64,000 nucleotides of DNA, taken from the NCBI RefSeq assembly GCF_010882175.1, contig NZ_WKLH01000002.1, forward strand, positions 1,595,790 to 1,659,789. The letters run 5' to 3'. The notes under the pieces were generated by a model that did not search any database, had not been told where the DNA came from, and saw only the letters and a program-made list of their open reading frames with translations. This document shows, piece by piece, positions 1 to 7,417 of this stretch (positions are counted from its first letter, which is position 1; each line of letters opens with the position of its first letter). The translations under genes and the position numbers were made by a program. Source of the DNA: Mangrovibacterium lignilyticum (GTDB taxonomy: Bacteria; Bacteroidota; Bacteroidia; Bacteroidales; Prolixibacteraceae).

Positions 1-627
1 TGCGGACAGCTATACTCTGCCAGCTCTGTCAGCGGATAATTATTATTACACTGGATCCGGAAAGACTGGTGATATGAAATCAGCAGGTGATGAAATAACA
101 GCTTCAACTACGCTTTACGTGTATAAAGAAACAGGAACAACCCCTAACTGCTGGGCTGAAAATAGTTTCGACATTACCATTAATTATACTCCAACTCCAG
201 ATGACCCAGCAGACGTTACCGAATGCGACAGCTATACTCTGCCAGCTCTGTCAGCGGATAATTATTATTACACTGGATCGGGCAAAACTGGTGATATGAA
301 ATCAGCAGGTGATGCAATAACTGCTTCAACTAAGCTTTATGTGTATAAGGAAACCGGAACAACTCCTAACTGCTGGGCTGAAAATAGTTTCGATATTACC
401 ATTAATTATACTCCAACTCCAGATGACCCAGCAGACGTTACCGAATGCGACAGCTATACTCTGCCAGCTCTGTCAGCGGATAATTATTATTACAATGGAT
501 CCGGAAAGACTGGTGATATGAAATCAGCAGGTGATGAAATAACAGCTTCAACTACGCTTTACGTGTATAAAGAAACAGGAACAACTCCTAACTGCTGGGC
601 TGAAAATAGTTTCGACATTACCATAAG
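1..627 (+). repeat. 222-bp in-frame tandem repeats
   Basis: Units begin at 1, 224 and 446, each with the start TGCGACAGCTATACTCTGCC, giving a 222-bp (74-codon) period. The first interval is 223 because of one extra G. Units 1 and 3 are almost identical and unit 2 differs at several silent and replacement sites, which suggests recent gene conversion or expansion. The array continues out of the window. Confidence 0.9.
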
Positions 628-1267
628 CTCTACCCCAGCAGCGCCATCTGTTACTTACAATGCACCTGCTTGTGATCAAACAACATTTAGTGTTACCATT
701 ACAGGAGTGGTCGACGGTGCAACATATACAATAACCGATCGGTGTGGAAACTCGATTGTCGGTGTGTCAGATGCAGGAGAAGTTACAGCTGTTGGTACGA
801 GCGACATCACCTTCAGCAATATACCTGCAGGTTCAGGCTACCAGGTAACAGTTCAGATCGGAATTTGTACTTCTACCGCTCAATCTTGTGGGTCATCGGA
901 AGCGCCGTGTCCGGATTATGTAGCAATTCAAACGTTAGGTGTTGAAAATTACCAAGCAGATCCAGTATCAATTCAAAAGTCTGCAACCATAGAAACGACA
1001 AGCTCTGAACTCTCAATTAAAGCTTATCCGAATCCTTTCAGTAGCCAGGTGAAATTTGAAGTAACCGTTCCTGAAGCTGGAAACGGAAGCCTGGAACTGG
1101 TCAATATGATGGGACAAAAAATAAAGACAATATACCAGGGTTACATGAATGCCGGCGTCAGCAGCTACGAAGTAAGCCTGCCGGAACAGAAATCGGCTAC
1201 CCTGATCTATCTCTTCCGGGTAGAAGGCAAGCAGCTTTCCGGAAAATTAGTACAGGTGAACAAGTAG
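2..1267 (+). CDS. T9SS cargo protein, C-terminal part (5' end outside window)
   Basis: The frame is open from base 2, so this is the C-terminal part of a larger secreted protein. The first ~210 residues are a tandem array of 74-residue units, each starting near CDSYTLPAL and ending in PTPDDPADVT, with a conserved NCW cysteine. Units of this kind occur in long adhesin-like surface proteins of Bacteroidota. A different domain of about 90 residues with four or five cysteines follows. The last ~85 residues are a type IX secretion C-terminal sorting domain (KAYPNPFSSQVKFEV, then a Gly/Lys-rich end, GKLVQVNK), which takes the protein across the outer membrane. The function beyond surface display or secretion is unknown. 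The first visible repeat carries an extra G near base 4 relative to the other copies. Confidence 0.85.
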   Translation, partial: ADSYTLPALSADNYYYTGSGKTGDMKSAGDEITASTTLYVYKETGTTPNCWAENSFDITINYTPTPDDPADVTECDSYTLPALSADNYYYTGSGKTGDMKSAGDAITASTKLYVYKETGTTPNCWAENSFDITINYTPTPDDPADVTECDSYTLPALSADNYYYNGSGKTGDMKSAGDEITASTTLYVYKETGTTPNCWAENSFDITISSTPAAPSVTYNAPACDQTTFSVTITGVVDGATYTITDRCGNSIVGVSDAGEVTAVGTSDITFSNIPAGSGYQVTVQIGICTSTAQSCGSSEAPCPDYVAIQTLGVENYQADPVSIQKSATIETTSSELSIKAYPNPFSSQVKFEVTVPEAGNGSLELVNMMGQKIKTIYQGYMNAGVSSYEVSLPEQKSATLIYLFRVEGKQLSGKLVQVNK

Positions 1268-1285
1268 TTGTTGATCGATTGACAG

Positions 1286-1317
1286 AAAAGGGTGTCCGCT
1301 GGCATCCTTTTCTTTTT
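1286..1317 (+). terminator. Rho-independent terminator
   Basis: A 9-bp stem AAAAGGGTG (1286-1294) / CATCCTTTT (1303-1311) is followed by CTTTTTA, 19 bases after the stop codon of the T9SS cargo gene. Confidence 0.75.
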
Positions 1318-1588
1318 AGATTAATCGCGATCCGGATTTTCGGATGTCGTGAATCTGTATCCATCAAAAAAAGAGATCCCCGCCTCAATCCCTGCCGTAT
1401 TTTGTCACCAGTTTACTGATGCCGCAACTACTGAGACTTCAGCCGGAAAGCCAGCCACATTCAAACCAACAACCAAAAAACCGGCAAGCAGCTCTTAAGT
1501 TGCCGGATACATCAGCTAATTCCGTTCGGGATCTCAGGCATGCTTCCCGATGCGTTGCTTTTCCCGGCTGCGATTCTGCTCAGTCGTT

Positions 1589-1835
1589 CCCGAGTCATGA
1601 CCCGAATGATTCGGTTACTGATTTTTTGCTCCCGAGTCATGACTCCAGCTCTTCAGCTTCTGATTTTTTAAGCTCGGGTCATGACTCCAACTTTCCAGCT
1701 TCTGATTTTTTGAGCTCGGGTCATGACTCCAATTCTCCAGCTATTGATTTTTTATTCTCGAGTCATGACTCCTGTTCTCCGGGTCAAGACTCCAAGCTTC
1801 GAATAGTTGATTTTTTGGATAAGAGTCACGACTCT
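1589..1835. repeat. 42-bp tandem array of GAGTCATGACTC palindromes with T6 tracts
   Basis: The motif CGRGTCATGAC recurs at 1591, 1633, 1675, 1717 and 1759, exactly 42 bp apart. A half-step copy follows at 1780 (CGGGTCAAGAC) and a last degenerate one at 1822 (AGAGTCACGAC). Two units hold the perfect 12-bp palindrome GAGTCATGACTC (1634-1645 and 1760-1771). Each full unit also has a GATTTTTT tract at constant phase. The array is open in one frame (1419-1853, repeated SHDS / DFL peptide), but its composition is low-complexity and no start context supports translation, so I treat it as a DNA repeat. Confidence 0.85.
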
Positions 1836-2043
1836 TTGCCCGAAAACGTGTAGCCGGACGTCCGGAAGCTGCTTCATAAAGCCGGGCAAGCGCAACGGCA
1901 ATTCCAAACAATCAATCTCCCGGTGCAAAATACCAAGCAATGGGCTATTTATCCTATTTCTTTTTGTTTCACAATGCTTTAACTTTATGAGCAGCTATTA
2001 CCAAAAGCAATTTTAAGTCTACCGAACCAAAAAACAAGAACCG

Positions 2044-2751
2044 ATGCCCGACCGATCACGTATTCCCCGATCATTTGAAGCCTTCAGCGCTTATATTGCC
2101 CAAACCGATGACTACCTGCTGCAAGGTGAGCCCCAAACCAATGCTTCGCGACTGGGCCTGCTGCAGCATGAAGTTGACGAGTGGCACGCGGTCCGAAAGA
2201 AATGGGACACGTTATACCCCTTGTATGAGAACAAACATGTCAGCCGCACCATACTCGTTACGGCGCAACTGCACGAGCTCATCGGGCGGATGAAACGTTA
2301 CAACAGTGCACATAACCTGCTCAACCGCATTGCCGCATCGCCCGAGAGCACGGTAACCGATCTGTCGGTTTTCAACATCAAGAGCGGACCGCTGGCTAAA
2401 CAAAGCAAAAGCCGGCCTATACAACCGATTGACGCTTTGGTGTTACCCAATTTCAAACTGATTGGCGGCGGCGAGCTGATTGTAAAATGCCATAATGACA
2501 AGACCATGCAAATCGCGATTATTAAGGATGCCGAGTTTGTCGAATACCTGTTTTGTGCAGATAACGAACCTCCCCCATCGCTGACGGATAAACGCCTGGA
2601 CCGTGGTTTTTCGCCCCGGGCGATGTTTATCATCGCACTCGGAGCTGAAAACAGCGGCTTGTATGCCAATTTTTATTTCCGGTGGATCAACAGCAAATAT
2701 CCCGAACTCGCCGGCCCCTGGAGCCAATTGTACCGAACATTAATTTTATAA
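2044..2751 (+). CDS. Hypothetical protein, 235 aa
   Basis: No signal peptide and no membrane segment are visible, so the product is probably cytoplasmic. The N-terminal ~90 residues are helical and polar (FEAFSAYIAQTDDYL, EVDEWHAVRKKWDTLY, ELIGRMKRYNSAHNLL). The C-terminal half looks beta-rich with alternating hydrophobics (GGELIVKCHND, FIIALGAEN) and ends in a W-containing tail (GPWSQLYRTLIL). I recall similar unassigned ~200-residue proteins in Bacteroidota but cannot give a function. It lies alone, directly after the 42-bp palindrome array, and the next gene starts 292 bases later with no clear terminator between them. Confidence 0.65.
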   Translation: MPDRSRIPRSFEAFSAYIAQTDDYLLQGEPQTNASRLGLLQHEVDEWHAVRKKWDTLYPLYENKHVSRTILVTAQLHELIGRMKRYNSAHNLLNRIAASPESTVTDLSVFNIKSGPLAKQSKSRPIQPIDALVLPNFKLIGGGELIVKCHNDKTMQIAIIKDAEFVEYLFCADNEPPPSLTDKRLDRGFSPRAMFIIALGAENSGLYANFYFRWINSKYPELAGPWSQLYRTLIL

Positions 2752-3043
2752 CAGGTCCGGGTACCGTTTCGTGGCCCGACTGATGAATCGTTGTCTGCCG
2801 GGAAGAATGAATGCACGATCGGCTGCCAGACCGGCTTCATCCCGACCGAACAGGTCAGCGGTGGGTATCGCTACCGGATGATACCGGGAAGCGACGTATT
2901 TACCGGAAAGTTGACTGACAAGCAACACAGCAAATTTAACTTCCTTTGTTGTTCCCTCTTTGCCCGCGCTCACATCCACCTCCCTTTTTTGATTAACAAA
3001 AAAAATTGTAGTTTTAAGGACTACTAACTACTTAAAACGACAA

Positions 3044-4648
3044 ATGAAACGCTACTCACTCAAACTACTGGCGGTAGTTTCGTGCTTGTTCTGTGCATGG
3101 AACTCAAATGCCACTGTCTATTATGTTGCTCCAAACGGAGACAATGCCAACAACGGAACCATCGAATCCCCCTTTGCGACAGTCGAACCGGTACAAAGCA
3201 TAGTCCAGGCCGGCGATACGGTTTATTTCAGAGGTGGAACTTACCAGGTTCAGACGAGCCAAATGATGCGCGAATACAGTGTGTTTGCCCAAATGAATTA
3301 CCTCAGGGTCAGCGGCGAGCCCGACAAGTACATTAACTATTGGGCGTATCCCGGCGAACAACCGGTATTCGATTTCTCGCTTGTTAAACCCACCGACTTG
3401 CGGGTTGTTGGTTTCTATATTGAGAAGAATACCCGGTATCTCCACTTTAAAGGTCTGGAAGTGACCGGCGTGCAGGTTACCATCACCGCACATACCGAGT
3501 CGTACTGTATTTACAGCTATGGCGACAATAATATTTTTGAAGGATTGCGTTTGCATGACAACCAGGGAACAGGTTTGCGTCATCGCCGTGGCGGCGGCAA
3601 CCTCTTTTTAAATTGCGACGCGTACCGCAACCACGATTACACCTCGGAAGATGGCACCGGTGGCAATACCGACGGATTTGGCTGCCACCCCGAGGCCGGA
3701 GGAACAGGAAACATATTTCGTGGCTGCCGATCGTGGTTCAACAGCGACGATGGTTACGACCTGCTTGGCGCTGCCGAACCGGTGATCTTCGAACATTGCT
3801 ATGCTTTTTACAATGGCTACGATTCGTCGTTTAACAGCCTGGCCGATGGCAACGGATTCAAAGCCGGTGGTTACGGGTCAACAGCTTTTACCAGTCTGCC
3901 CGCCGTAATTCCACCACACACCATTCGCTTTTGTGTGGCTGTAGGCAACAAACAAGCCGGTTTTTACACCAACCACCACTTAACCGGCGACTCCATTTAT
4001 AACAACACCGCTTACAATAACCGCTACAACTATAAAATGCTCATGCGCAAAGGAGTAAGCGAAGCCGATTATTTGACCGACGTTGATGGCTACGGAATTT
4101 TTATGCGCAACAACCTGGGCTATAAAGCCAAAACACAAGAACTGGTTAATATTGACAAAGCGGCTTGTGATTTAAGCAATAACTATTGGGATGGTTCGGT
4201 TACGGTGACCGCCGACGATTTTAAATCGCTCGACGAATCGTTGCTAACAGTTGCCCGCAATGCTGATTACACCCTACCTGAAACGAACTTCCTGCAACTA
4301 ACGGCAGGCAGCGACCTGATCGATGCCGGAACACCATTCGGAGACTATAGCTATCACGCAACAGCTCCCGATTTAGGGGCCTTTGAATCAGCCTATGTGG
4401 GTGTAACGACCGGTGTGGGCGATTTACCTGATATGCAAAAAGTCAACATATTTCCCAACCCGGCAACGAACAGGATCTACACGACCACCGGGGTTGAACG
4501 GATGGAACTGTTCGACTTAAGCGGGAAACTAATTTCAGCCACAAACTATAGCTCGCTTGATATTTCGCACTTCAACCGGGGAATGTACCTGGTCCACCTG
4601 GTTCTTGAGGATGGAACATCAGTTGTTTCAAAATGCATTAAACAATAA
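3044..4648 (+). CDS. Secreted pectate lyase, polysaccharide lyase family 9, with T9SS sorting domain
   Basis: The signal peptide is residues 1-23 (hydrophobic core LLAVVSCLFCAW, cleavage near NSNA). The body is a right-handed parallel beta-helix with the PL9 pattern: NTDGFGCH (Asp about 210), NSDDGYD (Asp 235, 236, 239) and DGNGFKAGG (Lys 273). As I remember the family, the aspartates bind the single calcium and the lysine is the Bronsted base, and the spacing here matches. PL9 enzymes cleave polygalacturonan by beta-elimination. A T9SS C-terminal domain starts near residue 465 (KVNIFPNPATNRIY) and ends GTSVVSKCIKQ, so the enzyme is probably exported or surface-bound. No SusCD pair or other pectin genes are adjacent. 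A rhamnogalacturonan or exo-type specificity cannot be excluded. Confidence 0.85.
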   Translation: MKRYSLKLLAVVSCLFCAWNSNATVYYVAPNGDNANNGTIESPFATVEPVQSIVQAGDTVYFRGGTYQVQTSQMMREYSVFAQMNYLRVSGEPDKYINYWAYPGEQPVFDFSLVKPTDLRVVGFYIEKNTRYLHFKGLEVTGVQVTITAHTESYCIYSYGDNNIFEGLRLHDNQGTGLRHRRGGGNLFLNCDAYRNHDYTSEDGTGGNTDGFGCHPEAGGTGNIFRGCRSWFNSDDGYDLLGAAEPVIFEHCYAFYNGYDSSFNSLADGNGFKAGGYGSTAFTSLPAVIPPHTIRFCVAVGNKQAGFYTNHHLTGDSIYNNTAYNNRYNYKMLMRKGVSEADYLTDVDGYGIFMRNNLGYKAKTQELVNIDKAACDLSNNYWDGSVTVTADDFKSLDESLLTVARNADYTLPETNFLQLTAGSDLIDAGTPFGDYSYHATAPDLGAFESAYVGVTTGVGDLPDMQKVNIFPNPATNRIYTTTGVERMELFDLSGKLISATNYSSLDISHFNRGMYLVHLVLEDGTSVVSKCIKQ

Positions 4649-4650
4649 CT

Positions 4651-4696
4651 CAGTCCCGAAGCAGAAAGCTTTGCGGAGCTTCCTGCTTTGGGACTG
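4651..4696 (+). terminator. Long hairpin after the pectate lyase gene
   Basis: A 14-bp stem CAGTCCCGAAGCAG / CTGCTTTGGGACTG (one G-T wobble) starts 3 bases after the stop codon, and an inner AAGCT/AGCTT stem extends it. There is no T-run after it, so it may protect the 3' end or terminate weakly. Confidence 0.55.
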
Positions 4697-4739
4697 AAAG
4701 TCTAATCTTTGACGAGAAATTACGGGATCTGAACGTGAT

Positions 4740-4935
4740 GCAAGAAACTTCGCGAGATACAGTTAATGGGGCGTTGCCCCAAACCCCACCTTCTTTTTGT
4801 CTTCCTGCCCGTTCGGTCAGACGGGGACACAAAAAAGGAGGCAAAAAAAGTCAAGGCTGATTTTTATCTTCAACCTCTATCTTTCTGAGAGTTAAGTTCG
4901 GCGGGTGATCTCCTCCCCCGATAACTATCGGGGTG
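4740..4935. repeat. Intergenic repeat-like segment with REP-like hairpin
   Basis: CCCCGATAACTATCGGGG (4916-4933) is a compact inverted repeat (7-bp arms, 4-base centre) of a type that, from memory, is very common between Bacteroidota genes. The segment before it (4760-4855) has GTTGCCCCAAACCCCACC and a GGACACAAAAAAGGAGG stretch that I also associate with dispersed non-coding repeats. No second copy was found in this window, so the repeat status is inferred. Confidence 0.45.
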
Positions 4936-5094
4936 TCGGAACTTCCCGTCTGCACTAATCTTTCAGTTTGATCCAGGTCTTGATAAAAATAGGCCGACCG
5001 GCTCCCGACATCTCCTCTCTAATGGAAAGTCCTCTCAGGTCGTTCACTTTCATCCCTGTTGGTGATTCCCGGAATCCTTTATTTTGCAGGAATT

Positions 5095-5619
5095 TCACCA
5101 AAAGAAGGAATCATTCCGTACCAGCTGACCATCTCTCCGGATATAGTTGGGCTCGGCTTCCGATATGCGCTTCGGAACCGCCTGATCAACTGCTTTTCGG
5201 TATGCTGCCGGAAGCGAAGCGTATGGCTTCCCGATATTTGCAAGCGCAAATTCGTTTCGCATTTCGCGGTAGGCTTTCTCCAGTTCATCATTAACCGCGA
5301 TATAAAATCCATAGTCGACGGTTCGCCTACACTGGATTGATACAACCCCTTTCGAAACGCAGACTTCTCCCAGCAAATCAACTTCCCGAATGGCATGTTC
5401 GGCGTTACACCAATCATTGTCGGGATTGGCAACAAATGTTTTTACCAAATCCCTGATCGCTTCCAAGCCAACCGGTTCCCCCTCAACCAAGATCGAATCA
5501 GATGAAATAACATTAATTTCCAGCACATTCCTCCCCGTCCAGGAAAAGCCGGGAGTCGCCAAACACATACAAATTGCAAGGATAACGGTGGTGATGAGTT
5601 GCTGTTTCATGGTGTTCAT
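5095..5619 (-). CDS. ExbD/TolR-like periplasmic protein without partner genes
   Basis: The start is set at MNTMKQQLI (5619). An earlier in-frame start at 5685 would add a charged, non-conserved stretch before the signal. Residues ~4-28 form one hydrophobic segment (LITTVILAICMCLATPGF) that acts as anchor or signal peptide. The rest matches the periplasmic half of Bacteroidota ExbD proteins: VLEINVISSDSILVEGEPV, then GVVSIQCRRTVDYGFYIAVNDELEKAYREMRNEFALANIGKPY and the tail VPKRISEAEP. True ExbD has an essential Asp in its membrane helix for proton-motive-force coupling, and none is present here. No exbB or tonB gene lies nearby. It may be a decoy or accessory subunit, or an orphan diverged copy. 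The end of the protein (NDSFFW) is unusual for the family. Confidence 0.65.
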   Translation of the reverse strand: MNTMKQQLITTVILAICMCLATPGFSWTGRNVLEINVISSDSILVEGEPVGLEAIRDLVKTFVANPDNDWCNAEHAIREVDLLGEVCVSKGVVSIQCRRTVDYGFYIAVNDELEKAYREMRNEFALANIGKPYASLPAAYRKAVDQAVPKRISEAEPNYIRRDGQLVRNDSFFW

Positions 5620-5808
5620 CGGTTTAAGTTTCCCGAATCGATGAAACAAATATCGTTCCTTAACATGCCGCCAAGCCAAGCTCATTCCATTCTAAAGCCC
5701 ATTGGATAACTACGACTAACAAGCTAAAAAAAGTCTGGACGGATGACGAATCGGGTCAACATTTTGATCTACGCATGGAGGGTGAAGCGAAATGGTTGAT
5801 TATAGCAC

Positions 5809-5894
5809 AAAAAAAAAGAGCAGATCGCTATCTACCCTTTTCAAACCTAACTAAACCAATAAAACTAATCAAACCTAAACTTATGAAATAAAAT
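5809..5894 (-). ncRNA. Candidate small RNA, copy 1 (~85 nt)
   Basis: Read on the minus strand, the predicted transcript starts at about 5894 (ATTTTATTTCATAAG...), 6 bases after a TAACTTTG -7 element, and ends in a terminator. The terminator stem is GGGTAGAT (loop AGCG) ATCTGCTC at 5837-5818, followed by a T-run of nine or ten. The 67 bases 5828-5894 are identical to 23151-23217. The body before the terminator contains a single C and three GGTTT motifs (TTAGGTTTGA, TTGGTTTAG, TTAGGTTTGA). It has no ATG and no useful reading frame. No Rfam family was recognised. It lies in an 805-base gap between the ExbD-like gene and a divergent lipoprotein gene. Confidence 0.7.
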
Positions 5895-5900
5895 ATATGA

Positions 5901-5956
5901 CAAAGTTAGGCCAGAAAAGCTGTCCCGGCGTTAAGTAAAGATTAAAGAAACATTAA
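5901..5956 (-). promoter_or_regulatory. Small RNA promoter with three 11-bp TTAA boxes, copy 1
   Basis: On the minus strand, TTAATGTTTCT, TTAATCTTTAC and TTAACGC repeat TTAA at 11-bp steps (plus-strand 5953, 5942, 5931). The last box is followed, after a fixed gap of 22 bases, by the -7 element TAACTTTG (5908-5901). No -33 TTTG is evident. Direct repeats with 11-bp period are the architecture used by PhoB/OmpR-family activators, so phosphate or two-component control is an inference. Confidence 0.6.
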
Positions 5957-6424
5957 CGAAAATGGTTCGTGCGGAAAATGAAAAGAGTCCCGAGCCTTTT
6001 CAAATAAGCATGCCTTGGATATCCCGCCTTCGTTGCCATTCTCACCAAACAAAGAACAAGACAAGCCCGGGGCGGAATTAAGTCTCCGATTTTCATAATC
6101 TATTTCAACCTTAAAGGACAAATGATCGATAACTGCAACGACTAATTGAATCGTCTGAAGCTATATTTTGATAAGCCAAATGCCCGCATCAGCATCTAAG
6201 CAGGGCTAAATCCCCTATTCCTATTGACTTGCAGCTTACTGCGCCATAAATTTGATTCTCAGAAAAACTGGTGATTAAGGGAATGCTTTCAAGTGCGTAT
6301 TCAATCCATGCGATAACGATTTGAGTACAGGAGGATACTTATGTTCGCTCTGAAAATTTGATGATTGAAAGCTTAGGCATGCATGTTAGATTAACTATTA
6401 ATAATAAATCCCAATTCTAAAAGT
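5957..6424. other. Intergenic stretch, nothing recognised
   Basis: 468 bases upstream of the lipoprotein gene. No ORF with coding character, terminator or repeat was seen. Confidence 0.5.
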
Positions 6425-7270
6425 ATGAGAAAATTTTTTACCCTTTTCACCCTAACCCTCGCTATTGGTGCCGGACTGTTTTATTCCTGTCAGAAAGAAG
6501 AAATCGGTGACGAAGCAATAAGTGCTTCACTGAAAAAAGCGCAGGTTAACACAGATGCAGTCACAGCAAACTTTGTTTACGATGATCACGCTTGTCTGGG
6601 AGTTCCTCACGAGTTTGTAATTGAAGCAGCCGAAGATGAAAATATGCAAATTCAAGCCGAATTTACCGACGGTGAATGGACTCAAATCGCCCAGATTTCC
6701 AAATCAGACGAAGCATCCACGACCTTTGTCTACACCTTCTCTGCTGAGCTTATTGAGAAAGAAAACCCCATTCAGCTGCGTTACAAATCCGGTAACGGAG
6801 GCTTCACCAAAGGCTATTACATTACCATCGACGATTGTGGGTGTGAAGAAAGCTTTGCCTACGAAACCGAAGACAACCTCAGCGTTGTTTTCGCTTATAC
6901 CAGCGATGTCGACCTGGAAAACGCCGAAGTGAAGATCACTTGTCCTCACATCTTCCCAACCGATGGCTTTATCGCTGAAGATGGAAAAGTATATGAGGTA
7001 AACAACACCGGTAACCACACCGTTTTAACCTGGACCGGCGACATCGCCGCTTGTCAGGAAATCACTTTCGACCTGACTTTCATCCCCGATTGCAGCAAGA
7101 AAAACAATGGTAATGGAGCTGTTACAATCTGGACTGATTTCAAAGTAAACGAAGCATCGAAAAAAACAATTACTCCTCCGGATAATGCCGAATGCGAGAC
7201 CGTTTTAGTTGATGAAACTGAAACTACAGTTTGCTCGTGGCCGATTATTAAATATTACGGATGCGAATAA
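6425..7270 (+). CDS. Secreted lipoprotein of unknown function
   Basis: The N-terminus is a lipoprotein signal peptide: charged MRK, hydrophobic core FFTLFTLTLAIGAGLF, lipobox YSC-Q with the lipidated Cys at residue 21. The mature ~260 residues are beta-rich and acidic. They look like two successive Ig-like or jelly-roll modules (about 45-135 and 140-225) separated by a DDCGCEES linker, with a further C-terminal cysteine cluster (CETV, TTVCSWP, YYGCE). The even spacing of cysteines suggests disulphides after export. The family is not recognised. The gene stands alone and is closed by a strong terminator. Confidence 0.75.
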   Translation: MRKFFTLFTLTLAIGAGLFYSCQKEEIGDEAISASLKKAQVNTDAVTANFVYDDHACLGVPHEFVIEAAEDENMQIQAEFTDGEWTQIAQISKSDEASTTFVYTFSAELIEKENPIQLRYKSGNGGFTKGYYITIDDCGCEESFAYETEDNLSVVFAYTSDVDLENAEVKITCPHIFPTDGFIAEDGKVYEVNNTGNHTVLTWTGDIAACQEITFDLTFIPDCSKKNNGNGAVTIWTDFKVNEASKKTITPPDNAECETVLVDETETTVCSWPIIKYYGCE

Positions 7271-7291
7271 GCAATCCAACCATACAAAGCA

Positions 7292-7325
7292 AAAGGCTGC
7301 CCTCCCCGGCAGCCTTTCTTTTTAT
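7292..7325 (+). terminator. Rho-independent terminator
   Basis: A 10-bp perfect stem AAAGGCTGCC / GGCAGCCTTT (7292-7301, 7308-7317) with a 6-base loop is followed by CTTTTTATTT. Confidence 0.9.
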
Positions 7326-7417
7326 TTAAACCAATTACAAACAACTGACTGCCAAACATAAACCACAGCCGGACGCGTCATTTTTTCGTAAATGATATAT
7401 TTAAAAACCATCGATTT

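Noticed and set aside
1419-1853. 144-codon frame over the palindrome array
   Set aside because: Low-complexity SHDS/DFL repeats, no start context, and the pattern is fully explained by the 42-bp DNA repeat (42 is a multiple of 3).
2791-3027. 78-codon frame before the pectate lyase
   Set aside because: Composition is not protein-like and no homology is apparent; it is treated as intergenic.
5809-5894. 5' leader or riboswitch for the ExbD-like gene
   Set aside because: The RNA ends in a terminator 190 bases before that gene, and the second copy has no gene downstream in its direction.
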